From assembly GCA_007844125.1 (NCBI GenBank), contig CM017558.1:31832230-31896229 (forward strand): a stretch of 64,000 nt of DNA, in the 5' to 3' direction. The notes under the pieces were generated by a model. It worked only from the letters and a program-made list of their open reading frames with translations. It made no database searches and was not told the origin of the DNA. The stretch's first letter is position 1, and each line of letters starts with the position of its first letter. Made by a program: the position numbers and the translations under genes. Positions 41,424-57,000 of the stretch are shown here, one piece after another. Source of the stretch: Sinonovacula constricta (lineage: Eukaryota; Mollusca; Bivalvia; Cardiida; Solecurtidae).

Positions 41424-41822
41424 ATCTACAACGACTTTGCGTATAGTTTCTTGTAGACCAACTCATTTGGAACTACACGCGAACAAAGAGGTTTCTTTTG
41501 GTAATTGAAGCAAATGCAATTCTGTTATGACGTCATGTTGTACTTTTGACGCATGGTCTGTCCGACTGCATATCAAAGCGACTGCCAATGGTAGAAACTC
41601 TAGGTATCGCCATATACCGTATTGTTCCTATTAAACGTAAGAGTATCTACACCGACTTAGCATACAGTTTTTTCTAGACCAACTCATTTGGAATTACACG
41701 CGAACAAAGAGATTTTGTTTGGTACGTGTAGCAATTCTGTTATGACGTCATATGGTACTTGTGACGCAATGTCAGTCCGACTGGATATATCGCCATATAC
41801 AGTATTGTTCCTATTAAACGTA
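41424..41822 (+). repeat. ~220-bp tandem duplication with a TGACGTCA in each copy
   Basis: Copy 1 (41424-41640) and copy 2 (41645-41822, with a ~40-bp internal deletion) share TAGACCAACTCATTTGGAA, CTGTTATGACGTCAT and CCTATTAAACGTA. TGACGTCA lies at 41528-41535 and 41743-41750. The block lies about 0.9-1.3 kb upstream of the gene 3 start codon and upstream of the most 5' gene 2 exon found, so it could be a shared upstream region. Confidence 0.85.
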
Positions 41823-42739
41823 CGGCGTACAGTTTTACAAAAGTCGGAATATAATGTCATAACAATCCAATATTTATTCGAAGCAGCGACGTCGCATATC
41901 CTTTTAAAGATATATCTTGTTAAACACTTGTATACAATTAGCAGGCACGAGCCATTTTATGTACAACGCCGCTCAAGTGAGTCACGTTATTTTGGAAGAT
42001 TGTTTAAGTTATTTGAATTACCTATCAAATTCTTTACCACTGTACGATTGTTTCTGTTACTTTAAAGTTAGTAGGGATTTACTGTTCTACACAAACATGC
42101 TAACTACGTTGGTTATCAAACAAATACCATAGAATTATTCGCAGATAAAGTTCATTCTACTGTTTAATTTTGGCATTCTTTGCTTGAAAGACTTATTAAT
42201 ATTCAAAAGTCGTGCAAATACACGCTTATATATGTAGAGTGTATCTCTTTAATACTGCTAGAATCTGGGAAATAGTAACGTAAAATATATCAATATATGA
42301 CTCCATTTTCTTTGGCATTGTGTAATGTTACACATCTTAAAGTCATGTGACATAGGAGTTTTTACTTTATTTTATTTTATTATAAATGTAGTATAAACCT
42401 AACAAGGCCGAATTCATTTGAATAAGGAATAAAGAATACAAGACATATACTGATGCTTAAATCACAAGAATCACAATATAAACAATAATCGACCAGTTGT
42501 AATTATTACAATATAATAAACAAACACAAAGTTCTTGTGATACAGGCTTATTACGGAAGTTTCCGGCATGAGTTCCCCCACCCCACAATGACTAACCCTC
42601 AGTTGTTTGCATCCTTGTTATTGTAGCTTAAATGAACTATCCGTGTCGTATAGAGCAAGCTTAGCTTTAATTTATTTCTTCATGTATTCTCACTAAGGAA
42701 TAACGTAAATATTATGCGTCTAACTTATCCACAGTGGCA

Positions 42740-42794
42740 ATGAGGAGCATATTTGTGTTTTATGCTTTTCTTCTGGGTTATGTTCATGGAAATG
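42740..42794 (+). CDS. gene 3 exon 1: signal peptide
   Basis: The ATG at 42740 begins MRSIFVFYAFLLGYVHGNG, a short positive start followed by a hydrophobic core; donor GTAAGT at 42795. TTATCCACAG just before the ATG could be an acceptor, so an upstream untranslated exon is possible. Confidence 0.8.
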
Positions 42795-45700
42795 GTAAGT
42801 GTTTATTTACGTTTTTATGTTGAATATTATACATATTTTTTTTTTAATTTCTCTTTGTCAAGAAATACTTTTTTTCATTTTGCGTGTGCATGTAAGTTTT
42901 GTTTTCAAGGTCTAGAAATTATACACCATAAAGGTGTTGTTTTTTTATTACGGAACTATATCACATAATGTGTTTTTCTATGACATTTAATCTGCACGCT
43001 CGAATGCACATATACACATGCATGCGCTCGCACACACCCACACCCGCACACAATATGAATGCAAACACCAACATCAAATATATGATTAAAATAATGTGGT
43101 TAATGGTGGGATAAAAAAAAAAGCACTGCGATGCATTATCTAAAAGGGCCCATTGAATTACGTTATCAACGTGTTTTTTACATTAGCTTAACTAAGTAAA
43201 TTGCCATAAGTTAGCCGCATCGTTAATCTTCGTAAGTTTCAGCCACGCGTCGTATTGTGACGTCACTGTGCGCACTAAATTGTTTGCTGTTTGCAATAAA
43301 TTGGATTCGTTGGGGAAAAACAAAAGTTTGGTGATAGATGTGTCGCCTATGTAGAGGCAGCAATAATTGAGGACATGGTGTGAGCCTTCGCACATTACCA
43401 CAGGACGAAGCTATGCCAAAAACGGGTGAAGGCGATCATGAATACTGTAGGTGACTGTTTGAGGAGATCTGTGTGGAGCGATCATCATGGGATCCCATTA
43501 AAATATATCAATATTTGTATGTGTTTTTTTTCTTTTTTTTATAAAAGAAAAATAAACAGTATCGGAAATTAAATATTACTATCATATAAACACAGTCCAT
43601 GAATATGCAGTAACATTTGACTAAAGGACGTTCTTGGTTGGCAAAGCTGTAAAGTCCTTAAACATAGGTTCGAATCCTGGTCTGAGCGAAGGACTTCCAG
43701 CTGACCTGGGCGTCATTTGTTCTACTCCAACATCTCTCTGGGATATTATTCTACCTAATTAACTGGACGTTGCTATTATGTCCATAGTTATGTCACTGAC
43801 ATGTATTTCTAAAATAAGAAGCAAAACAATATTGTATCAATTAAATAAGTAAATATAGAAAGAAATTTATATTTTTTTTTAAACTTATGACCATTTTTAC
43901 AACAAAATAGTAGAACTTAAACCTAAAATGTAAAATACTGTAAAACAACTGTTTATATTCTTTTGGTTGTTCTTACGAAATTTTTGTCCATGAAATTTCC
44001 TCATACTCTTTGTTTTGACAGCCAGTTTCCAGTAAAAATCTGTATGTAACATAGACGCCCCTTAAACAGCAAGACTCTATCTTTTAAAGAAAAACACTTT
44101 TCATTTCTCAGGTCCAATTCGAAATTGAATAGACAATGGTATGCAGGAACACATCCTAAAAGTCAAATGAATTGTTTTAATTAATGCAATAATTAAATAT
44201 TATCATTCATAACACTAACAGAAAAAGTGGGGAATACCTCAGACTAATACCTAATGATCAATTATGCAAAGACAGCCATGCCTCAATACCCTATGTCGGG
44301 TAATAAAATGGGCAGGTCATAAAATATTGACATGAAAACTCAATAAGACATGTATTTGCCGGAAAAATGATAGTGAGGTAAAGAAAAGCAAGTTTCTTTA
44401 CCAGTTCATATTCTTGCTCTTTGTAACTATGTGTTGTTTTCGTCGACTTTTGTTAGTTCCACACGCAACGCTTTTAACCGAAAATGGTATAATATAGCTT
44501 TTTATTTGTACAAACGCTCTTATTTATCGGCGGTATCTGGATAATTAAACATATTTTGCCAACTTAAATCAGAGCGTCATCGCTGCTTGCCATTGCCAAG
44601 TACTTATAGTGACGTCGCAATATCCAAGACCAATACTTGGCATTTTCCGGAACTATTTCCGCTATTTCCTGTTAAAGTAATCTAACAGATGGTGTGTTAT
44701 GGGTCACAAGCATATTTAAACATATTTTGCCAACTTAAATCAGAGCTTCATCGCTGCTTGCCATTGCCAAGTACTTATAGTGACGTCGCAATATCCAAGA
44801 CCAATACTTGGCATTTTCCGGAAGTATTTCCGCTATTTCCTGTCAAAGTAATCTAACAGATGGTGTGTTATGGGTCACAAGCATAAATAAGTAGATTAGT
44901 TTTAGAAGTGACTTACTATAGTTACCGCTTTTCCATCTTTTTTTCAATTTTAAACGAGCGAATCGGGTCATTCGATGGGCCCTTCTACTACAAGAGAAAG
45001 TGTACTCTTTGAAATAGATCGTAACGCTTTTTCGGTTTGTAGACATATAATGCTTTTTTATATTCTTCATTTAAGACCAAAATTTCTAAGAAATTTATTT
45101 CGAAATGATCATGTATGATTTACTGGTGCTTGACCTTATCTAGAAATGTTTTATTTTGAAGTATTGCATCCTTCCCTGATCAGTTCTACTACTCTGACGA
45201 TGTTTGGAGTTATAGGAGTAACCAACCATAAGTGTCATAAATACGAGGCTAAGTTTTTACTAGGTTACTACATGTATGTAATTTACATAAGGATGTCTTC
45301 CTTGGTCTACATTAATAATGGGAGGAAAACAAAGTCCAGAAAATGTTATTAGTAAACTCATGTTAAGGTCTTAAAAGAAATACTTATAAAAAAAGTATAG
45401 AAAACCAGTTGATAAGTAACAATTAATTTCATTTTCCTCATGTGTGGTTCTAACAATCAAATGGACATGTATTATCTTTAAATTCATATAAAAGTATAAA
45501 GTTTATGATGTAACTTATAGCATTAATAATTATGAATATAAAACAAATGACACTGATAAAACAGTTTTATCAATGCTACATCTATGTCCAGACCATAAAA
45601 AACTCCCAAACAATGTGTATTACTGCGCATCACAGTCGCCGGGAAAAAATGTAAAAATAAAATGTTGTAATGTTTTCGCAATGCAGTTGCATATATGAAT

Positions 45701-48700
45701 CTTGATTTTCACATGTTAATGACCAAATATCTTATACCTGGGACATCTGCACTATTAATTAACAGAACAATACATTATGTATATATCCAGGTCCTTGTTA
45801 AATAAATATTTCATCATCCAAATCAACCCTCCATAAAATAATCTTAATATTCAATAATTTAACCTTTGCTTAAGAAGATTTCCCAAACATTTGGTCTATA
45901 ACGGTCTTTGTCTGTCATTTTATGTAATTACAATATTTCGTATATATGCTCACCAATTTATGTGAATATATTGGTCCAAGTATGCACACCAGGGCGCATT
46001 TTAGTTGTTACTGGTCATTAAAATTTGCCATACGTAAAACAATATAAACTGTATCCCGCAATTACACATGACACATGAATTTCAGTCGGAATAAATCGAA
46101 CTATGTTCCTATTTGTAAATTCATATTTGGCACATTTTACATTAGCACCGTGTGATCGATGTCACGTGCGTGTCTGGAAATTCAAAATACATGGGAAAAG
46201 CTAAACTATAGTGCAATATGAGTGGGAATTATCTTGTGTACCAATCACGAACTGTCAGCCAATTTCTGTATTAAGTGCGCAGGCACTAAATACATTGTAA
46301 CTATAAAAACGTACAACACAAAAGTTGAAATCCTAGCAAAACTTGAATGTTTAAGAAATTGTACACATCTATCTCTTAATCTGTTTCTGTAGAAATCTGT
46401 GAAAATTAGTGCAGTTCGCCCTTGCAGACGACCAAGTGCAGTCAAATAATATAAAATATTAATCAACAAATGCTATTAGTAATATTTTAATTGCGATTTT
46501 TGTAACATATCTTATTTTTAGTTTAAGTAATAGCTGTTTAAGAAACAAAAGAATCCAAACACCATAATGGCTATATAACAATGTTGTCATTTTACTGAAA
46601 TAGCATAAACATAACGGTCAAAATACGACTGTTTCTTATAAGCTATGACGTCATCGCATAGACATTTCCAAATCCAATTTTAAATGTAATGAAAACTCTG
46701 TATGAGTCTTTGCTTTTAATGTTGACTATTCCAACATTATTTATTTAATCAAGGTGAAACATTCCCAGGGCAAAGCTGTCCACGTGACTCAGTAGGACAT
46801 GCTGTTTATGGGCCTGACTGCAAGTACCTCTGCCATTGTAACGACAAGGAAGAGCAATGCGATGATACGACAGGAAGTTGTGTGTCAGGATGCGCAAATA
46901 AATGGATGGGACCTGGCTGTCAATATCGTAAGTTACCTTATGCAATGAACGGAATATGTGTAGACATGCCAAATATTTTATATGAAATCTAAATGTCTGA
47001 ACTACAGATGCTCTATTTAGTTGTAACTTTTCATGCAATCCAGTGCCTTATTCGCAAATCCAATTCAATTGCATTGTTTGCAGGGAACTGTTTAAAATAC
47101 TTAATTTTAACCTTGATCATATACGGCTAAATTAATAATGATGACCTTTTGCATTATAACGAAGTTTCGAGAGTATAATTAAACATGGCTTTACGTCAGT
47201 TTAAAAGCCATACAGATCAAATGTAACAAATCAAAATAAAATTGCAAATAAATCGGAAAAACATGACTGAATGAAATAATGGCTTCTTCTGATTATACTG
47301 TTAACATGCGTGAATTTTCTATCTAAAACATGTTAGTTTAATCAAGGAGGATCTGACACGAGTTGTCATTTAATACATAGAAAATCCGATACGAGTTGTC
47401 ATTTAATACATAGAAAATCCGATACGAGTTGTCATTTAATACATAGAAAATCCGATACGAGTTGTCATTTAATACATAGAAAATCCGATACGAGTTGTCA
47501 TTTAATGCAAACATTTATTAAACGATTATAGTAAAAGTAATAGTAAGCAAATCTATTGCGAGCTTACTCTCATTTTTCCTGGACGAGTTTTATAACTGTT
47601 AGTATCAAATAACAACGAGTGTCAGGTTTGTTTTATCACATTATTTTAGTCGCCAATATACGATTTTACGAAATGTTAACAACAATACGTGGTGAAATAG
47701 TGGTATAAGACGATCTGCATTATTAAGACAATCAAAAGGCTGTATTACATATGTGTAACATCACAAAAAATGAGTGTATTAAATTAAAGAGGTGGGGTGG
47801 GGTGGGTAGGTTTGTGTGTGTGTGTGTGGGGGGGGGGGGGCGGTGGTATCATGTGATAAATGTAGGTTTTTCTGTGCAAAAAGATTATATTTAAATAAAC
47901 GTATCAAGGCATAATCACATAGGATATTTATTGTTTGATTTACGGCTTATTTAAATATTTTTATAACATATCTTTTAAATTTAACTTGTACCAAGGTCAT
48001 GTATTTAATTTCCAAGTGTGTTCTTACTTTTCTCTCACTTTGATAAAATGTCGCTGGACAGGAGATATACTATGGGGAAAGGAAACAAGACAACTGAATG
48101 GCAATAACGCAAATGAAGCGGTTGATGGAAATGCGGACACGTGCAGTAGTACAATGACAAGAAACGGGCCTTTATGGTGGAGATCTTGGTTTGAGCAACC
48201 TGAGATAATTCGCGGAATGACTATCATCACAAAAGAAGCAAACATAGGTATCACGTTTTGAGCACATGCGTATATCTTTCACACTTAATTCAAAATGTAA
48301 AAAATAAAATCTGTTTAGAATTTACAAAGTATTTACAACTGTGTCGACACCATAAAATCCTAGCCGAGTGGGTGCTTACCTCTCAGCCCATTACAGCTTG
48401 ATATCCTGGTCTGGGAAAGATCTTTCATCTGGGGAGTTCTTCTAACTGACATACACAGTGTCATTCGTTCTATCCAGACATTTGTCTGGGATCATCCATT
48501 ACAAATAAAAGCTGGACATCTAAAAACATGGCCAAAATTCTGCCGGTGCGAGATTTAAAAAAATCAACAAATGTACAAAAAAACAGTTAACTGCAATTTG
48601 TCTTTGGTAAACAACAACAACATCAGAAACAACAGACGCACGAATTATATAAAAAACTATATAAGAACAGCAGGACTTAACTCTAGAATAATATTTAATT

Positions 48701-51000
48701 CATATTCTCATTATATGTACATGTAACTCGTTCTTGGCTCGTTGTAGGCTCGTTTTCAGGGTTTAAAGTATACGTTGAAGAGAATACCAAACAGAAAAGC
48801 AATACAGAATTTCAACGGCAATATATATGTTACGAGCATGACGGGGTATCCTTCCTCACAACGACCATAACGGTCAACTGTGTTCTGCCATTATGGGGCA
48901 ACCAGATCCGGATCCAGCTAGATTCCTCCCAGACTCAGCTAGTGCTGTGTGACGTTAGGGTGTTCGGCGGTATGTTTCTCTGTAACACTGTCTCTGATGG
49001 AAAATAATAAGAATATTTAATGACACTGTGCTGTCCTGATATAACGTATTTAAGTTCATAAATCAGTAGAATTCATGTAAGTTATTAAATTATATTTAAC
49101 TAAGAGACAAAACAGTGTTGAGACATTAAATGTGCGTCAGTCACATCGCTTTCCTTAGTTTCAAGCAGGAATGGGGGTGGTACAAGGTGCTTTTTCATTT
49201 CTTTGCTTAAGAACACACTGATAGGCTTTTTAAACTATACACTTTCTTAAAGGTACATATTCTTTAAAACATATCATTTTTTACTGTTCTTTCTTTTTTC
49301 GCTGTTTATACAAAAATCTTTTAATTTTAACCAATTAATACTTCATTTTAAGTGTTGATATTAGTTTCAAACCCAAAACTCTTCTATTGAAACCACGTGT
49401 TTTCTGGGTTTATTATGACAAAAACCTTTATGAATAAAACCTTTTTATTAAATTCTCTGATATAAATAGATAACATCTCCTGAATATTTTTACTCTAAAG
49501 AAAACGACAAAGGAAACCCGATATACATTCAAAATATGATATGGTTTCATAATATAGTGTATATTGTCAACAGCAGAAATATTCGTCCAATGTAGTCTTC
49601 TGCATTGTGTGTGTTGTATCTAGCATATAAATTTGTTATCAACAGTTAAACGAAGGCGTACACAATCTCCGCCCACGGGGATTTTTTTTCTAAGGTCCCC
49701 TTTCTCTCTAGAATGTAAAGAAAGGTTTCCAGATTCCCTTCCCTGGAATTAAAAATAACGCTCTTCAATTCCACTAAATGTAAAAAATGTTACCATATTC
49801 CCCTCCCGGGGTTTAAATTCTTTTTCAAATTCCCCGTTAACAAAACGTTTTTAAATACTACTCCTGAAAATGTAAAACAACGTTTCTAAATCCCCCTCCC
49901 GGCAAGGTATAACACCTGTTTACAAGTAGCGAAAATGTTGCTAAATGTGTGTTAGAAAGTAATGCTTATCAGATCGAGTGAAATTGGGCACGTTTAGATA
50001 GATCCAAAATTTGTCTAATGACACAAAATTGAAATATTAACGTAATGCGGATCACATTTGTAAGATGTGTCATGTAGCTGACCACTGTACTATGTCGGAT
50101 TGGTTGCTTCATATATGAATGAACATTTTGATCTGAAGTGATCATTTTAAAATATGTATACCGTTTATAACTTTTGAAGACGATTAAAACTTAAACAGAA
50201 GTTTGCCAGAATAGTATTCATAGTTGCACGGTTCCATATTGCTAACACATATGTAAGATTTTGACAGTTTGCTAGTAAGATGTTGACCTTGTTTTCGGTC
50301 GTTCTGTGACATAATGACCAATATAAATGTTTCATGTGCGCTGTCGCACAGAAAACTGTGAATATTGAAATGTTTATTATCTATATATATTATAAGTAAG
50401 TCCTATGAGTGCTGCAGCCTATATCAAAACGTGCAAAGGCACAGGCCAAAATGCAATCACATGACAGTCAGTTACAAACGTTCAAATAAACTATGACGAG
50501 ATATAATACAAAATGGAGCAAACCTATCAGTTACCGACTTGGAACGGTAATTCAGCAAATGAGCAGACCGGGATTATTAAACTGGTTTTACCAAGCTCTG
50601 AACTGGCACTTCCTTATGGGTTTCTAAAATACAAGAAGTGAAAGAAAAATAGATCCTTTAAAAACAACACTGTCCTAGTGATGACTATTCTTAAACCTAA
50701 GTTATGACGTAATTAATAAGAATGTAGGGACACATATCCACATCGTATTTTGTTGGGGAGATAAGTCTTATTTCTATGAGAAATACACAACATTCTTGAT
50801 TGCAAAAGAAATTAAGTATTTGAATGATAGATGAAATGACTAAAAAAGACGTTTAAATAGATGTAGTTTCAAAGCAATCCCGAAAATACCGTTTAGGACA
50901 TTATCGCGTTTTTAATTTATCGTCTGTGACACATCAAATACAGCGATTGCATCTATCCATAAAAAACATACACACCTGCACACACACGCACGCACGCACT

Positions 51001-51032
<32 letters not shown>

Positions 51033-54000
51033 CACATGACACTTTCTCCACTAATGAACGCACTTTGCAGGTTCAATTACAGACAGCTCCTTCATTTAGG
51101 TAAATGTAATTTTGGTCGTTCATTTGTATTTGATTGTGGAGCCTGGCTTCCTAACTGTATATGCCATAAGTAACCATATTTGATTTGGGATTTTCTGAAT
51201 GTAGCGACATTAGAGACACAGACCATAAGTGATACAAAGAAGTTATCACATGACACATAGAAATGAAAAGCAACAGTGTGTATGTGTGTGTTTGCTCTCC
51301 TATCTAACTATAATTTATTAAATGATAATTAGCATCGATTCAAATGCTCGGCATGTCATCCCCAAACTAAATACTAACCACAGCAATTATAGGAGTGTTG
51401 ACTTTATATAAGTAATTACGATTTATATATGGAGATTTATATTATAAAAATGGGTATAAAGTAATTATTGACACGGCTTTATTTTCGTTCATCTTACTTT
51501 CTCTGTTTTTGTTCGGATTTTTTTTAAAATTCTAGTATTCGTTTCTTTCAGGCAGGAATTTAGCTTACTTAAAACAGACAAGCCAATCAAGTACCTATTT
51601 GGACAGGAATTCGTCTAATGCTGTAGATGGTTCTACCAACACACATTATCAAAAATGCGCCTTTACAGATTACAATGACACCTCAAAACAGTGGACCGTC
51701 GACCTTGGAAAAGTGTTTAAAATACAGGCTCTTGAGCTGATATCTGAAGATAAATGTACGTAAAATAAATAATTATCAAACCATTTTTTTTCTTGTCTTA
51801 CTACTTTCACGCAATATCCAGATACATACTTGAGACTCATATAAATGTCACTTAAACTTTGACAGACTCGTATATATTATGTATTATGAATCCACGTTAA
51901 CAATTATCACGACCTGAAGTGCATTAACAGTTGATAAGACAACATAAGTTTAAAAGTCACTCAGTCTGCTTTTCAACCGTAACCATAAAAAGCCTAGAAA
52001 CATCTACCATTATATAAAATGGCAGAGTAATAAATCAAAGATACAACACAGAACACGTTCTTCTGAAATATTATCGGAATCAAGTCAATGCATGACAAAG
52101 TTTTCAAAAACACTAAATTTGCGAATAACGCCGCACGACGTCAATGTCAAAAACGTGCGATACAGTTTTTTTTTTTCAAAATTACATCCACCATGTACAC
52201 GATAAGAACAAAATAAAGATGTGCATACCTTTGTTCCGTCGTTGCCTAATTCTGGGCTGAATTCTTGCCAGCTGGGATTTTGCTCAAGTCCTAAATTACG
52301 CTATTTGATTTTGACGTAGACCGCATACAAAGACCCAAAATGCAGTTTTAACTTTTTCCTAGCATCAGTTTGGGAAATATAACGGAAGATGTTTCCAGTT
52401 TCCGGTCAGTCATCAATGCACCTGACCGTTCCATATATTAATTCCATTTCTCACATAACTCCCTAACGCTAGCGCCTTCATTTTTCACAACTTAAACCCA
52501 CAACCACATCCTCACATTCCGTGACTCCCTGTGGAATTATAAGCTTGTCTAAATGCGTCCCCTTTGCTGAAAAGCCACTTGCATTGATTACCAACACTCT
52601 TCGGCCACATCGATGATACAGAGTGTATTGAGAAGTTAGGAGATTGGTGATGGGTGAAAATCAAAGATAAATCATATTTGAATGTGTTGCAATAGGCGAA
52701 CATTTGATAGATTTTAAACTGGTCGCAAGGGTAGCTGTAGAGTATTTAGGGTAGCCATCTTAAGAAATATAATGTAAACCAGATATACAGTAAGGTTGTG
52801 AACACATTTTCCCTGTCTAGCTAGTGTCCATGCTCTGGCAAACGTTCAGCTGGCTGGGGCCTTGCATAAGCCATAACGTACGCTCTCAGGTGTTGCTTGG
52901 AGGCCATATAAATGGCCTAAAATACACGTTTACGATGCTATCAGTATTAATTTCGGAAATCAGTTTTCGGATTGAGATATGTCTAACTTTTTTAGCAAGC
53001 TGCACCTAAAATGCAGCTTCTCCGTTGCCTCAGCAACGGGTTCGGAATTCGTAGCTGAGAACGGTTGTCAATTGTCGGTCTATTAGCTTGTTCCATAGAT
53101 AAAGTCCAGTTTTCACCTGATTTCCAAACCACAACGACAAAAAGTTGCTCGTCCTCACTCGCACTTAGTCGTCCTGGCATTGTCAATGCGGTCACCAGGG
53201 TCTCAAAATATTTTTCTTAGTCTTCAACACTCTCTAATGGTCTCATGACAAACTCATTAGCAAAAGTTGTGCGACAGTTAAAACACGAAATTTGATCGCA
53301 TAATTGATCGCAACAGGAAACTACACAATGTGTTTCAGGTCACTTGTTAATTCGGCCATAATAGAGACGCAAGGATGCGAATGTTGCATTAAATTTCAAA
53401 TAAAGGTTATGTTAAGGACAGAAAGTGCAATGTTTAAACACAGCATTTAACAATGTATTTTATTACTGCGTATTGAAAACAAATAAAATATACTTTGATG
53501 TAAAAATTAAGCTCTTCTTTATCTTATACTTACCATTTCCCCACCGCTGCGTTGAGCAAAACTGCTTTCTTTGAAAAAGATAAGGATATTTATAAATCAC
53601 TAAAGTTACGATTTATTATCTTCTTTTTTCATGGCATAATGCATTCACCCCAAAAAATACGAATTTTAAACTTATTATACATTTTGCTTTTCAGTCACTT
53701 TTCGATCTGATTACATCATACAAGCTGGAGTGGATCAAAATTCGTATTCACTTCAGTTTCATACCAGTCAACAACGAAACGTATTTTTTACCACGGATTC
53801 ATATATTCGATATCTCCAGATTAAACGGAATGAGCAAGGACACCTTGCTATGTGCGAGGCGTTTGTCTTTGGCGGTAAGCAAAACCTTTAAATATAAATC
53901 AGAAGTAATATTTGCAAGTGATAAGCGTTGTATTAAAAATAACACAACCTCTTTCATTCATGTCTTCAAGATAATAATTACACAATGTAAAAAGATGACT

Positions 54001-57000
54001 CTCCACATCGCTTCAAGTACCATGATGGTTTTAGTTATTTTCCGTAGATGTGTTTAAGATATATTATTTATGTGTATGAGTATATCCTCATGAATTTGTT
54101 ATAGATCACCTAGCAATTAATGCTGTAGAACAATCAATATTCTGATTGGATGAACGATCATTAGAAAGTAAAGCAGTTATAAATGGAACAATAAACTGTA
54201 CCACAGACAAAAATTGCAAATGTTAGCAAAACACTTTGAACTTAGTAATTTATTCCTCATATTTCCATATCAACAGCTTGGACGTAAATATAAAAATACA
54301 ATGTATGAAGTATTCTTGCCTTATAATGCCCCGCATACTTGTTGTTAATTCTTTACTTTATAGACTGCCTAGACAACGTATGTGGTCTTAACTGCAGTAT
54401 TCCCTGTTACTGTGCTGTGTTCACATTCGACAGCAAGGTGTCTGGGGAGTGTCATGAGGGATGTGCGGCTGGCTGGACGGGTCAAGGTCAGAGGTGTGAT
54501 ACAGGTAACGAAGACAGACACCGACTCCATTTTAATGTACAGTATACACAACGTTCTGTTTTGCCGGAATGCCAAATAAATAATTTAAACTTTGGAATAG
54601 AAATATAACGCAATAATTACCATCCTATAGCTCTGAAAAGGGTGCATTCAACACTATTAGTTATAAAGAGAAATTATTTAAACACATATTGTTAGTTCTT
54701 TATTAGAAAATAACAGTAAAAAATTAACAATGTTATATAGGTCTTATAGTTATGTCCGTCTATTTGTATGTCAGTCTTTCTGGCATCTTTTACATGTATA
54801 CACTTTCAAGAGTGTCCATATGTTACTTAACTAAATTTACAGCCTGTGCTTTTTCTGATACTGGTTCTGACTGTCAAAAAAGATGTAGTGGTCACTGTTT
54901 AAACGACGATATCTGCGACGAGATAAATGGACATTGTCCTCGGGGATGTGCTGCTGGTTGGATGGGCGACAAATGTAATGCAGGTAGAGGAACTTAGTTT
55001 ACATAAAAGTTGAGACAGTTTGGGGCTAGAATCATGTTCGATTCTATGGTTGTACCGACTTTACAATTCTCTTTGTAACAGAATGTAAACTATATCTTTA
55101 TCTTGTTCATCCAGATATTTCAACGCCTTACCTTATGTCTCAATGTCCCCCGGGATGTGCTGCTGGATGGTGGGGTGATATGTGTAATTATGCTAGCAAA
55201 TTATTATGTTGTCTTGATTTAAAATTTAAAAGTTTAAATAAGTGCTATGAACTATACATGGCACATTTTGACTTGTTATACAGCGAATAAGTTGCGGGTG
55301 AGTATAAAGAAACACGTGATAGTTTAAACTAGTTTACATTCCAGTAGATTAAAAATAAGTATAAAATAAGATCTATTTAGGGCTTTTACTTCTAAATTAT
55401 GCAATATCGGATATTAACTGCACGCATCCAGAAAAAGTTTCAGTAGTAACATAAGTAGAAAGATAATCTATAAGTATTCGCATACATGTCTTTTTTATGA
55501 AACTCTGCATCGACTTGATTATATTTTCAAGAAAAAGACATGAATCTAGTCACAATATATGAGTTAATGCTAATGAAGGATTTCTCTCTTACTAGTCCAG
55601 TTGCAGTCTTATTTAGTTTTGTTATATATTAGATAGAAAATTTAGATGTAATGATTTGTTTCCACGATTTACCAATGGAATACACCAGACAACATGCGGA
55701 TAATATTATACTACATGAAAAGGTATGTGACTGTAGTCAGGTGTGTAGCGTACACTGCTTCACCAGTCATGTGTGTGATCCGACGGACGGCTGATTTGTA
55801 AACGGTTGTGAGTCGGGATGGACAGGCGATAATTGTATAGAACGTAAGAATGTGCATATTTTATTATCACATGGTTATGTTCCAAAAAATATAAATGGGC
55901 TTTTAGGTTGAATTAAATGACATTCGTGCATCAACGTTTGAAAAACAGGTGGCTAGTTTTCTATAGAGATACAGTTACACTTTCACAAGTTCTTGCGCTT
56001 ATTATGGAGAATGGAAATGTAATACGACAAACAATATTTGACATGGATTTGTAACTGTATTCTGATTCAGATATGGTTATACTTCAATTATACTATTCTA
56101 AGTTTAAAGAATAGTTGAATTATAGGCTAGTCGTATCATAATACTAGGCAAATATTCCCTTGTTCTGAAATGGTTTGTACATAACAAGTTCCGTGCGTGT
56201 GTAAGGTTGGGTGGAAAGGTAATACATATGACAAAGCTACGAATACGTGACTTACTATTCCGATAGATAAGCCTACCTTAAGAATACATTTTTAGCCGTT
56301 TGTTAAGTTGTGTTGAATAACAAATGTACGTGCAGAAATGCTAGATCAATATTTTCTTATTCTGGTATCGTTACACATATCAGGTACTGTTTGATTATGG
56401 GGTTGAATGGAAGGCAATATATGTGACAACGATAAGGATTCACGTTCGCTTTTTTTTGTAAGGTAATGCTTCAAACATACCATTCATTGGTTTGTTGTGT
56501 CGAAACATTTGACAATAAGTGTACAAAAACAATCATAGAAAGTATACCATGATAGGCGTTTTGTCTTATCTTTAGTTTCGTGCGGTTGCTATAATTGACC
56601 GCGAGACAGTTTAACAAAGAAAATATAGACGAAAATACGTGTGGTTAGATATGGCCATAGTTTGAGATGTTTCATGCTGTTGTTATGTTGGATGGAATGA
56701 CGGTGCGTGCAAAAAGAACCAGAATTGGCGGCTCTATTACTTTTTGATCCTGTAGCACATAAAGATTTCATGCATTTTGTTCAGTTGTCGGACGAACACT
56801 GTGTGTTACGTATGTAGGGATACACTGTTATACAGTGGTATATGATTTTAAAATGTCATGCTGCTGACATATTTGAAGGAATGTAAGCATTCGTAACGAA
56901 TGTCATTTCTAGATATACCTTCAGTAGGTCAGTGTGGTTGTTTTATTGAATCAAATGGCAATAAGCTTACCGAAAGCTTCCATGTACTGCTTTTGGGATT

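Larger units (their letters stand above)
42795..46753 (+). other. gene 3 intron 1
   Basis: AT-rich, with a CA-rich stretch near 43016-43056, a SINE-like element near 43625-43800, the 171-bp tandem duplication at 44547-44885 and a TGACGTCA at 46646-46653. I see no exon in it. Confidence 0.55.
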
